From: Siderastrea siderea
Taxonomy: Eukaryota > Cnidaria > Anthozoa > Scleractinia > Rhizangiidae
NCBI GenBank assembly: GCA_964030785.1
Contig: OZ034968.1
Coordinates: forward strand, 33,056,686-33,120,685
Direction: 5' to 3'
DNA: 64,000 nt
Shown here: piece by piece, positions 11,902 to 22,030 of the stretch
Numbering within the stretch: position 1 is the stretch's first letter
How the letters are laid out: each line of letters opens with the position of its first letter
The notes under the pieces: model-generated
What the model was told of the DNA's origin: nothing
The model's input: only the letters and a program-made list of their open reading frames with translations
The model's database searches: none
Translations under genes and position numbers: made by a program

Positions 11902-13676
11902 TTTCTAAAGGGAAAATATTGAACCTGGAGATGGAGACCGCTTTGGTGTGCAAAGAGAAACATCACGAGAATGAACTTCTGAAGTCTTTTTGTAAAGAAT
12001 GCAAAGTCTGCATTTGTGACAAATGTGGGAAGACACGTCACAACCACCACACCAAGGTGGATATCGACCAAGCCGCCAAAGAACACAAAATCAGTATACA
12101 GGAGATTACAGAAGAAATGAAGAAAGGAATTTCTGATATTCAGATGTACGTAGAAAGATCAAAAGAGTTATCGAGGAAAAGCAGAGAGAAGATTGCTGAA
12201 GCTAGGAACAAAGCAATGACGTCTGTAGAAGAACTAATGCGAGTTTTAAAAGAGCATGAGACAACCACTCTTACCAGATTAGATGTCATCGATGAAAGAG
12301 AGAAACGAGGTCACACCACACAACTGGAACACTTTCAGTCTTCTATCAACCAGTTACAATTATCTGTGGAACATTGTGAGGCCATTTTGCAAAGAAACAA
12401 AAGCCTTGAAATTCTGCAAGTGCATCAGGCTCTCATTGAACGGTGCAGAGGTCTTCTAGATGCGGAGAAACGTAGCATCAATAAACCACTGCATGCAGCA
12501 TTGCACGCCAGGTACGTGATAAATGAAGAACTTGTTGAGAGTGTGAAACGGGCAGTTCCGGGTCGAGTTGTTCTGAGTAACGCCGATTCTTTGCAGTCAG
12601 TGGCAGAAGGAAAAGGCTTGCAGGAGGCAGACGTCGAAAGTGAAGCTACGTTTGTAATCAGAACAAAGGATTCTAATGGAAAGCAGTGTTATGATGAAAA
12701 TGATCAGGTTATTGTGAAGGTAGAGACTCCATCAGGAAAGGAACTGAAACATATTATCACGAATGAAAACAGCGGTCAATACAACGTCTCGTTCACACCA
12801 GATTGTCTTCGACAACATAACGTGGTGATTGAAATTAACGGTCAGCCGCTGACTGGTAGTCCATGGCGCGTTCATGTGTCTGCACATCGTTACAAACGTT
12901 TATTCTCGTTTGGGTCATTTGGGAAAGCACAAGGACAGTTGGATGGGCCCCATGACATTGCAATAAATAACACGACAGGGAACATTGCAGTAGCTGATTT
13001 TAACAACAATAGGGTGCAACTATTTAGTTTAGAAGGAGAGTATATCAAAGCAATAAGCGCTAAAGAACTAATTAGACCCATCTCAGTAGCATTCACCAGG
13101 TCTGGTGACTTAATTGTTATTGCTTCTTGTAAGATTTTCTGTTTTAATGAAAGTGGTAGATTTGTTAAAAACATCACCAGCAAACACCTGAAGGAACCAT
13201 TCCGCTTGACTATTGCACGTGATGGACGCATGGTGGTGTGTGACTGGGGTGATCATGCAGTTAAGGTTCTCACTCCTGACGGCTCACAGCTGTTACTCAC
13301 CATCAGTGATCCAGACCGTGGGTGTCCGTGTTACGCTGTTTGCCACCAGGATATGTTTGCTGTTTCCTATTACTGGGCAGATACTATAAAGGTATTTAGT
13401 AAGGATGGAGTGTTAATGCATAGTATTGGTACACGCGGGTCTGGTGACGGGCAGCTGAGGAATCCTTATGGTCTCACTATTGACAGGTTTTCAAACCTGG
13501 TTGTGTGTGACCATGATAACAGCAGGCTACAAATTTTCACCATTGATGGTAAATTTGTAAACACAATAGGAGTTCAACGCACTGGTCTTAAGGGTCCTTG
13601 TAGTATTGCTGTGTCAACTACTGGCCAGATGTGTGTTATTGATATAGAAAAAGAGTGTGTGCATGTTTACCAGTGA
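11902..13676 (+). CDS. Exon 2: B-box, coiled coil, filamin and NHL repeats (TRIM2/3/71-like)
   Basis: This exon encodes residues 236-826. A B-box zinc finger lies at about 252-284, with Cys/His ligands in CKEKHH, CKEC, CDKC and HNHH. A coiled coil follows (about 290-450), then a filamin/ABP280 domain (about 460-560, ending in GSPWRVHV). A run of NHL repeats extends to the C-terminus, with signatures such as GQLDGPHDIAI, VADFNNNRVQLF and GQLRNPYGL followed by VVCDHDNSRLQIF. This is the layout of TRIM2, TRIM3 and TRIM71 without a RING finger; exon 1 supplies a HEPN domain in its place. Such proteins bind RNA or partners through the NHL propeller. Without a RING, ubiquitin ligase activity is not expected from this product alone. 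The frame is intact to the stop. AATAAA signals follow, for example at 13,931. Confidence 0.85.
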
Positions 13677-14354
13677 AGGATTTTATTTAAATTAAAAACT
13701 GAAAATGTTGAGCAAATTCAAAATTACAGTGTGGTCATTGTATTAAATATACACTTCAGTCTTTTTGTTACAGTTTATAATTCCAATAAGTTGTAATTTT
13801 TTTTATTTTAAGAAATGAACAACAGACAGTAGTTTTGAATTATTTTTGCAAGGAAACTATAACATTTTGGAGTAACGCATAAAAAGTTTGATTAGGTGTA
13901 AATTTAAATTTCGTAAAATACTACTTTCCAAATAAACTAACCTGAGCTAGAGGTTTTTGTTTGCTTTTCACTTTGCATGCACAAGTTTTGCTATCTCGCC
14001 GCCAGGACAATAGTGAGAGGAGTGACTCTTTTAGAGTCTGCTGAGAAAATTAAATTTGATCATAAGAGGCTAAATTTTTTACTGAATAACCAAGGGGCAC
14101 ACTTTAACAATCAATTAAGCAAATGTTTATTGAATATTCAATGTCGAGTCTATTGATCAGGAGAAAACAAAACATCTATTACAGATGTCTGTTTCATAGA
14201 ACGTGCAATACGTGTAGTTTCGGTGTTTTCGACAAATTGTGACGAGAACTAGAGCTAGTCATCCTCGGTGGATTTTGGACGTGAAAGTACATTTAATTAG
14301 TACACATCTCTCAGCAGTCTGTAAAAAGGAAGTGAATCTCAGTAATGAAAGACG
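13677..14354. other. 3' flank of the TRIM-like gene
   Basis: AT-rich sequence with a poly-A signal AATAAA at 13,931-13,936 and an ATTAAA at about 13,742. No other gene recognised. Confidence 0.5.
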
Positions 14355-14474
14355 AGTGTAGCCTGTCCCACTGAACAATACTAAAGCTCAAAGAGGACAA
14401 AAAAAATTCAAGCTCAACGCGTTGGGGTGGTTTCGTTTAACCTATGAAACAGCAACGCAATGTATATATACATT

Positions 14475-14965
14475 CACAGGGTCCAGAGGAGCTACATTTG
14501 TACGCAAGAATTATCCTTCGTACATTCTACCTTGTAAAATACATAACCTCGTCATTTTGATCAATAAATTTGCCCAATGCAACCGTTGTGAATCCAATTT
14601 GAACGGCTTTCTTCTCGTTCCATACGCTGTATTTCTCGATCTCGATCTTTGCGCTTGCTTAGTACGCCATATCGTCCGCCATATTGAAATTTCCTATTAA
14701 CCGCAGACCATTCTTCCGCGATCGCCTAACACGTTGCCCGAAGGGCAACGGCTTTTCTTCGGAAAGCGAAGCTTTCCGAACGAGGCACGAAGTGCTGAGT
14801 GTAAGTCGATCTCAGTGATCCTAACCTGAGAGCCCACAGTAATTTGATCTGCAGTAAGAATATAGGTAACGCGAGTAACGAAAGTTCGCAGCAAATTATG
14901 TCGGTTGTCTTTCGCAAGGAAAACTAAAATTGTTCTGCTCGAACTTCGCTCCTCTGGACCCTGTG
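14475..14965. mobile_element. 491-bp non-autonomous DNA transposon with target duplication
   Basis: Ends are perfect inverted repeats, CACAGGGTCCAGAGGAGC and its complement. A 7-base direct repeat ATACATT sits immediately outside both ends (14,468-14,474 and 14,966-14,972), as expected for a target-site duplication. The interior has no long frame. It holds a cluster of small palindromes near 14,735-14,800, such as GTTGCCCGAAGGGCAAC. The host repeat's other copy lacks it, which confirms insertion. Superfamily not assigned. Confidence 0.8.
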
Positions 14966-15203
14966 ATACATTCAGTAGGTTTTTATTAAAAATTTGAACA
15001 ATAGATGGTTTAGGAGCCGTTAAGAGAAATTGTGTTTTCTTGGTATTCTCATTCCCAGATCTTCTACAGTCATTTCAGTAGGCACGTGATATCTGTGTAC
15101 AAAATTATTTCTTGTTGCTTTGTGACGTGTAAGGCTATGGCCAAATGGAGACTCAAGTCAACACAAGGTTGGGCATGGACGCCTAAACGAACTCGCAAGT
15201 ATC

Positions 15204-16408
15204 GTAAAAGCTCTATTAAGAACCAGCCCACACCCTCTATTAATCCCCATCTCTGGAAGTTAATTCAGTTTTTTAAAAAGCCCCCCTCCCCCCCCCCTTT
15301 GGCCGGGCATCAGATTTTGTAATTAAACTCTCCTAATCTCTATTGACCCACCCAATCAAGGCGAGAAAAAAATATAAATTAAGTTGGCTAATCTTTATTG
15401 ATAAGCCACCCCCCTCTCTATTAACCCTATTCACACCGGGCTTTTTTCGACCTTCTCGGACCGGGGGGGGGTTCAGAAGCCCCCCACCCCCTATGTAACT
15501 TTAAAACCGCTTACGCTATGGCCACCAGATTTTTACAAGATAGTGTACGCGCTAATTCTAATCACTAGAGATACTGTGATGTCACTGTGACGTGATATGA
15601 CGTCACTATGACGCCATTGTTCCTCAATGTTTCACTTAGAAGCTCTAAAGCAACAAATTTACTGAATACTGTACCTGATGCATGAAGGAGTAAAAATACT
15701 TTTGTTGGGTATAAAGGGCATCAATAATATATTTTCTGAATGCATATTTTTGGAAGACATGAAATTATGCAGATACATTTCATATTAGAGATAAAATGGC
15801 CATTTTGGTGTCCGCCATTTTGGATCCGCCATCTTGAATTTCTTTTAATTTATCTGCTTCATTTAATAAACAAGAAAATGAAGCCAGTTGATTGTTTTAT
15901 TACTTAGCAATGTCATAAACTTGAAATTTATGGCGAATAGTGAATTTATAGCGAGAAACCACCTTTTTACCAGTTAAATCCGCCATCTTGGACTTTCACG
16001 TTTTAAATTTCACGTTTTCCTCAAATTAGTACTAAGTTCCTCTTTTTAGTGAGCAGTTATTCCTAAATGATAAATTGTTGCTACAATAAATGTAAAAATA
16101 CAAACTCGAGTAGAAAACATTAAAATAGTAGCGACTAAAGCGAGTATCGTGATTTTTAAAAAAACATGCCTGTCACAAAGTGGTTGCCATGGCAATGTCA
16201 AGTTTGTTGGAGGCAGGATACTCACGCAAAATGTTCGCAGTTAAATTCTAGGAGAAAAGTCACAAAATTTAGTGGAAATAGCTTAAACCGTTACGAAATT
16301 ACACAACTTCAAAGTTGACGCGGGCCTCAAAAGCTCCCCCCTTCCCCGGTCTGAATAGGGTTAAGCCCTCCATATATGAGGCCTGAAATTAAGCCCCCAG
16401 TACGGTAG
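15204..16408. repeat. Second insertion in repeat copy B
   Basis: This block of about 1.2 kb is absent from copy A. It includes C- and G-rich runs (for example near 15,280 and 15,463), direct words such as CCGCCATTTTGGATCCGCC, and no recognised coding region. Ends are approximate; no terminal repeat or target duplication was resolved. Confidence 0.45.
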
Positions 16409-16732
16409 CCTCAAATTCAATGCAAGTTGCAAAAAAGCCATTCCAGAGAAGTCTTGCGCGTGCCCGTACGAAAAGGACAACAATACTGAAGCCAACTTGT
16501 GTCGACTAGCTTCGAGTGGCCAAACGGTTAAAAAAGCGCGTTCACGTACGTGCAAAGTAGACGTAACTATTCCATTCTTGTTTCCAGAGCCCGCGTTACC
16601 TTTTTCTAGCGGAACGGGCGACAAGGAAAATAATATTAGCAAGAGCCATCGCAAGTACACGCGAGTCATGGCCAAACGGTGTCACAAGTTATGGCAGTTT
16701 TTCAACTTGCTACGGCTTAAAAGTGAAAACCT

Positions 16733-16976
16733 GAACTCAACAAACCACACGCAGGGTTTATCCCGTTTGATTGGGTGGAATTAGATGAGTCATGTCAATA
16801 GGACATGTAGGCTACGTGGCAGGAGAAATAAGGGGAATCAAGAGGGGGCTTAGATAGCGCATTTGCCCTCCCCTTTTGTTGCCTTCCACCCAGGCTTCAT
16901 ATCCTATTGGCAGGACTCATCTAACCCCACCCAATCAAAGGGGATAAACCGTAGGTGTGGTTTTGTTGAGTCCAGG
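16733..16976. repeat. Fold-back repeat, copy B
   Basis: The second copy of the palindrome at 2,642-2,888. Left-arm words AACAAACCACACGCAGGG, then TTTATCCCGTTTGATTGGG, are mirrored on the right. Arms exceed 90 bases and are imperfect. Confidence 0.7.
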
Positions 16977-17284
16977 ATTCTCCGCTTTTACACGTCCACA
17001 ATTCACCAACCAAATATTTCCCTTTTGTAAACGGTCGTTGCCATTTTTGACGGTCGATGCCATCTTTGGTAGCCAAGCCTTTCGTCATGGTAAATGTAAT
17101 ATATGTTCTGGATAAAGTTACAATGAGGAAACAAAAACATTTCTAAATAATCTTAGAAAGAACGAAGTTTAAGCCCAAGTTAAAAATTTACGTTTGAAAT
17201 TCGGGAAAGGGCTAGGGTAACCTATTATAGATGTATCAATTATGAAAGACAGTAAATGTTAATTAATATATACTTTAATTTTTC

Positions 17285-17460
17285 GGAATTGTGGCGGATT
17301 GGCATGGTAGTGTAGTGGTAAGGGAGAGGGATTAGCATACGAAAGGACCGGGTTCGATTCTGGGTAGTGAATGTTTTTCCTTTTAGTTGAAAAACTTTCA
17401 ATGACAGTTCAAAAATTTTCTAAGTGTCTTAAAAATGGCAACGACCGTATACGAAAGGGA
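17285..17460 (+). repeat. tRNA-derived SINE, copy 2
   Basis: The head GTGGCGGATTGGCATGG leads into GTAGTGTAGTGGTAAG (A box) and GGTTCGATTCT (B box at 17,351-17,361). The tail ends with AAATGGCAACGACCGTATAC. It has the same structure as 9,527-9,710 on the opposite strand. A partial inverted tail copy lies at about 17,025-17,060. Confidence 0.75.
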
Positions 17461-17744
17461 AATTGCAACGGCGACCTGAAACACGAACAAAACTCACTAC
17501 AGTCAACTCTTTCTCTAAGATAGACACCGTCACGACCAGCACCAACTGTCAGTGTTTGATTAGGGTCTGGCTAAAAGAATGTTGAATAAGAGAAAAATTA
17601 TACAACAGCTGTTACGCCAGGGACCAACATAACGCCTTTTTTTAGTCACTTAACCTGCTTAACTTCAGTCCTGAAAATGTCCTGCATTACGGGCATTACG
17701 ATCAGGTATTTGGTTACTGTGGGGGTCTTTGTTTCCATCGGCGA

Positions 17745-18332
17745 TAAGTTTCACAGGAATTTCGGTACCAAATCTATTTCCCATTCCAGAAGCTGAAATC
17801 TCATTTTTTTCCCCTCACACTATGGCTTTTTCGTATCGATACACTTTGATGCTTCTGCCTAACACAAAACGATCAAAACCAGCGATGAAAATTAAGACCT
17901 TCGAAAAGTCTTAAAGGTGAAGAATTTTGACAACGCAACCTTTTGGAGACGCACCGTTTTCATTGTGGATGAATGGAAACGCATCGTTTTGAAAACGCTG
18001 TCGGCATTTTTGATTGATTTAGCTTAGGAAATTGTCGAAAATGCGTAAAAAGGTAGCTGTTTTAAAATGACAGCACATCAGCGTGGATATCTGAAAACGA
18101 TACTAAAACGCTTTTGTGAATGAAAGTTTTTCACTTTTTTGGGCATCTCAAAATGAATTAATTTGGACGGGGCGTGAACATGGTCACCCAGACTTAATCA
18201 CCGAGGAGTTTCCTGATCCAGTTTAGTTTTCTTTATAAAATACCTGTTGAGCCATGTCCTTGGCAAACTTCACAGGTCCATTGTCCATCTTTGCATTCAC
18301 CATTTTGTGTAATATCTTATACAGTCCATCGC
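17745..18332 (-). repeat. Duplicated segment, copy 2, with a candidate exon
   Basis: Similar to 3,880-4,405. On the minus strand there is a candidate exon bounded by TTTGTATGTTTACAG and CAACAG|GTATTT, reading GDGLYKILHK then MVNAKMDNGPVKFAKDMAQQ. I do not recognise the protein. Copy 1 has a stop in place of the penultimate Gln, so this may be the working copy or an older duplicate. Confidence 0.45.
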
Positions 18333-19064
18333 CTGTAAACATACAAAAAAATTAACACTACAACCTTTAACGAGCCACCTTGTTATAAATCTAACTTAGA
18401 CCTTTCATTAGACTTCCACCAACCACTTTAGCGGCGACCTGAAACAAGAATCCGAAACACATTACGGCAACTATCTTTAAGATATCAGATATATAGACTC
18501 CATCAGGACCAGCAACAACTGTTCTTCTTAGAGCGGTGTTCATCTTACACAATGTTGGGTAACAGAAGAATGACTAAATCAGTTTAGGTCGCTATGAGTC
18601 AGTAAAACTCAACAAAAGGAACCAAAAACAAAATGTCCTATCCCTGAAAGGTGTTTGGTTACTATATGGACCTTTGACTCCAAATATAAGTAGTACAGAA
18701 ATTTGGGGCAATACCTATTTTCTAATGCGGAAGAAGAAATTTCATTGTTTCTCCAGATGGGAAGCCACATCTACAAAATGCGTTTTCTTTTGAAATAGCA
18801 CTATGGCAATCAAAAACGCTGATGGAAACGAAGACTCGAAATCGGTTTCAAAAGCAGATCCGGCCGAGATAATTTAAAAAACGTATCGTTTTCATTGTAG
18901 ACGGCTGGAAAGGCACCATTTTGAAAACGTTGTGGTGAGTGGACAGTTTAAACGGAGACGTTTGACGATGACTACGGTATGGTATCGGTTTTAAACAGAA
19001 AAAAAAACGATCTCAAAATGTCGATAAAGATTTTCATTTATTTGTTGACTATCCTCTATTGTGC

Positions 19065-19069
<5 letters not shown>
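18333..19069. other. Animal intergenic DNA
   Basis: The region includes a third partial copy of the same purine-rich repeat at about 18,760-18,970, with words such as CATTTTGAAAACGTTGTGG. No gene recognised. Confidence 0.45.
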
Positions 19070-19133
<64 letters not shown>

Positions 19134-19160
19134 TCCTTGTCTATATATATATATATATAT
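19070..19160. repeat. Two (TA)n microsatellite tracts
   Basis: TA repeats at 19,070-19,128 and 19,142-19,160, separated by a short unique stretch. Confidence 0.95.
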
Positions 19161-19167
19161 TATATTT

Positions 19168-19283
19168 AACAATTATTCTACGAGGGCGCGCTGGATATCG
19201 AATGATAGATAACCAACGAGGCGCGTAGCGCCGAGTTGGTTATAATCATTTGATATCCAGCAAGCCCGAGTAGAATAATTGTT
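19168..19283. repeat. Fold-back hairpin of about 116 bp
   Basis: AACAATTATTCTACGAG and CTGGATATC on the left are mirrored by GATATCCAG and GTAGAATAATTGTT on the right. The loop is a second palindrome around GGCGCGTAGCGCC. The design resembles the hairpin at 34,764-34,903 (arm, then ACGAG plus GCGC loop). It may mark an end of the recombinase element downstream, which is not proven. Confidence 0.6.
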
Positions 19284-19524
19284 TTATTAAAAACTTAACC
19301 ACTATTTAAAAAGAAAATCAGAAAGAACGTGAAAAATGAGAAAAGAAATTTAAGCGGAACAAGAATCGATCACATGACTGAACGAAAAAGGCGCCAAAAC
19401 CTCGCGAAGTGTTGCAGCGTTTCATTGCAAAGCTGAATGAATCAATGAAAACTGCTCGAAAGTCAACAAAGTAGCACACGTTTTGGAAAAAAATCTTCTA
19501 ATTATTGGCTCTGAAATATGGTAC

Positions 19525-19757
19525 CTGTTTGATTTTTCCTGAACATTGTTGTAATCATCGTTCAAAGCGGATTGAAGCTGTACAATTTCACCATATAGCT
19601 GCTGGAGTTGAAACTGAACAAGTTTGTAATCTGTTCGCACAACGGAGCCATCATGTGCGTGTTTGATCGAACTGAAGACAGAACAAATTTGAGCAGTTGA
19701 ACTTGAAGAGGTATTTTCTATGCAGCTCAGAAGCAAGATTACTGTAGCGAGGAACAT
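19525..19757 (-). CDS. Candidate first exon of a secreted protein
   Basis: The frame starts with a plausible signal peptide, MFLATVILLLSC, followed by a Gln/Leu-rich, probably coiled segment (QFQLQQLYGEIVQLQ). It runs to a candidate donor, AACAG|GTACC. No domain is recognised and no downstream exon could be linked. Low confidence; the whole open frame continues to 19,422 if unspliced. Confidence 0.35.
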
Positions 19758-20715
19758 TAGAATTCACCATCATAGTTTGTTAAACGCAAAGCGCAAAATG
19801 CAGTTGTTCTCCGATTTGAGGTTGCGGACGGAATGGTAAAAACAACACTCAAACAACTGGAAAAGCGATTCAACTCCGTTTACATGGCATCCAATTTCTA
19901 TCTGAGCATTTGGACCTGTTGGAACATAGAGCTACAACAAGTGCAGGTAAACCAGTGTCCTGATTTTGCATGTTAAAGCCGAAAAACAATCTCGCCTTTC
20001 CTTCTTTCTTGGTAGTTTGCAGCTGTATTTTTTTAGCACTTGTTTAGACTGCTTCATGATTTTCGCACCGACTCGCCATGGATGTGTGATAGTTTTTATT
20101 AAATGCTCCAGCCCCATTTCATTGTGTTTTATTTTATGTCTTGTCTTGATATTTTGAAGTGGAAATCCTTTTTGATAATACCTACCGTTTGTTCAATTTC
20201 AATGATCGACGCGACGATCGATGAAAGAAATTAATTGTAAACACAACGCTTAATGCTTAAATTTCTGTTTCTGCACAGTTTCTTCAAACAATTTTGACTT
20301 GTGTTAGACGACGCTGTTGGCGATGCTTGTTGGTGACGTTGTTTTTAAATTTGCTGGCAAGTGATTTTTCTCGTCCATTTTTCTCGCCAGGTTGCTCGCG
20401 AGGAAAAAAACTTTCAGCTCACTTTGTTGTTGAGTGTTCATTGACCATATTTGGTTGCAGCAGGTATATGAGCTGATAGCCTAGCTCCGTTTAGCCAATC
20501 AAAATGCTAGCAATCCAATATACCTAGTCCAGTTTTTAATAAATATATATAGACAAGAGTGTTTTAGTGGAAAATAGACCACTCGTAAAGTTCATACGAA
20601 ACTACCTCCGGGACTTGAGTAGCGTATTTTCCATATCCTCACTAGTGAAGATATCGATGACGTCATTTCCCGCTCAAACTGTTTTTTGTGCACAGTTTGC
20701 AAAATACTAAGAGAA
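19758..20715. other. Animal non-coding DNA before the recombinase gene
   Basis: Near 20,560-20,660 there are imperfectly paired words, GTGGAAAATA and TATTTTCCAT, that may form the left end of the recombinase element. Nothing else recognised. Confidence 0.4.
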
Positions 20716-22030
20716 AAATGGCGAGCGATAGATTCGTGAGTTATCTGAAGCTGACATAAAATCTTTCTCTGAGGAGCAGGAGAATGTTAATATGAAAAAG
20801 AAAACTTTGTATGACTTAAAATTATTCAAGGAGTTCCTTACAAGTGAAGACGAAAGGAGAGAACTTCAAGAAATTCCTGCCGCCGAACTACAGCAGTTCG
20901 CGATAAAGTTTGTGCTGGGAGTGAAAAACCAAAAATGGTGAAGAATACGAACCGTCTTCTCTAAGAGGGTTTTTGCAGAGTGTCGACCGGTTCCTTCGGA
21001 AGAACAGATGCACGTTTTCCCTTCTAAACGACAAAGAATTCTGTGAGCTCCAAGATATCCTCAAAAAAAAGCAAAAACAATTTAAAGCCATTGGGAAAGG
21101 CAACAAGCTAAATAGTGCCGATGCACTCTCAGATGAAGAAATAGAAGAGTTTTATCGGGTCGGTGTGCTCGGAAATAACACGCCCCGAGCACTTCTGAAC
21201 ACTGTTTGGATGAACAATTGTATTTATTTTGGCATGAGACCCAGACAAGAGCAGCGAGATCTCTGCTGGGAAGATTTAGAACTCAAAACCAATGCAGATG
21301 GACTTCGTTAAGTGAAGTTTTCCACCGAGCGCCAAACACGCACTGGCGAACACCCGAAAAATGTAAGAGAAAGCAAGCCAAAGATGTTTGAAAACCGCGA
21401 TAACCCCGAGCGCTGTCCCGTTACCACTTATTTGGCTTATAAACAACAAAGACCATCAGAAATGATGGACGACAACTCCCCGTTTTATCTCGCTATCAAC
21501 ACAGAAGTTCCAAAAGCCGGGAAGAAGTGGTTTAAAGCTTCGCTGCTAGGAGTAAATTCGCTCAGGTCAATGGTGAAAAACATGCTGGCGGCCTCTCAAG
21601 TTCAGTCAGACAAGAAATTAGTAAACCACAGCACAAGAAAGCATCTCGTCCAGAAACTTGTGGATAGTTATATTCCAGCAAATGAAATTGCACAAATCAC
21701 TGGACACAAGAACATAAATTCGCTGAATAACTACTCGGCTATATCTGACAAAAGACAGCAGCAAATCTCGGCAGTTTTATCCGGAGGAAAGGAATCCTCT
21801 ACATGTACTTAGGCGATGATTCGGTCTTCGCCAAAACTCACAGTGGATGAGATTACAGCAACGGCGACCGTTCAACCCAGCACAAGTGCAGGAATTCGCC
21901 CTTTTTTTATTAGTGCCAAGTAGGAACAGTAAACATTTTCACTAATTCAAATCAAAACAGCGGCGACTTTGAGCAGAAACAGTTTAAAAGACGGCGAATT
22001 ATTATCAGTGACAGTGACGAAAGCCAATAA
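20716..22030 (+). pseudogene. DUF3504/Crypton-type tyrosine recombinase, degenerate
   Basis: The protein reads in order through three frames. About 20,740-20,940 is an N-terminal core-binding region (DIKSFSEEQENVN, then LYDLKLFKEFL and ELQEIPAAELQQF). About 20,973-21,308 holds LRKNRCTFSLLND and the catalytic Arg region FGMRPRQEQRDL. About 21,312-21,812 holds CPVTTYLAYKQQRP, the HxxR box NHSTRK, TGHKN and the Tyr in NSLNNYSAIS. The tail near 21,990-22,030 ends RRRIIISDSDESQ. A TAA at 21,309 and at least two frameshifts (near 20,735 and 20,940) break it. The Arg, His, Arg and Tyr catalytic positions are all still visible. Tyrosine recombinases of this group cut and rejoin DNA to move Crypton-like elements and are also domesticated in ZMYM and QRICH proteins. 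Family assignment is from motifs. Confidence 0.75.

Larger units (their letters stand above)
14355..17025. repeat. Dispersed animal repeat, copy B, split by two insertions
   Basis: Similar to 1,860-2,935 but broken into three blocks. Block 1 (14,355-14,474) carries CTGTCCCACTGAACAA. Block 2 (about 14,973-15,203) carries CATTTCAGTA, GCACGTGATA and GTGACGTGT. Block 3 (about 16,409-17,025) carries GAGTGGCCAAACGGTTAAAA and the fold-back end. The two intervening blocks are absent from copy A, so they are later insertions. Confidence 0.6.

Noticed and set aside
19070..19160. A coding frame rich in Tyr-Ile across the TA tracts
   Set aside because: It is simply translated (TA)n microsatellite.
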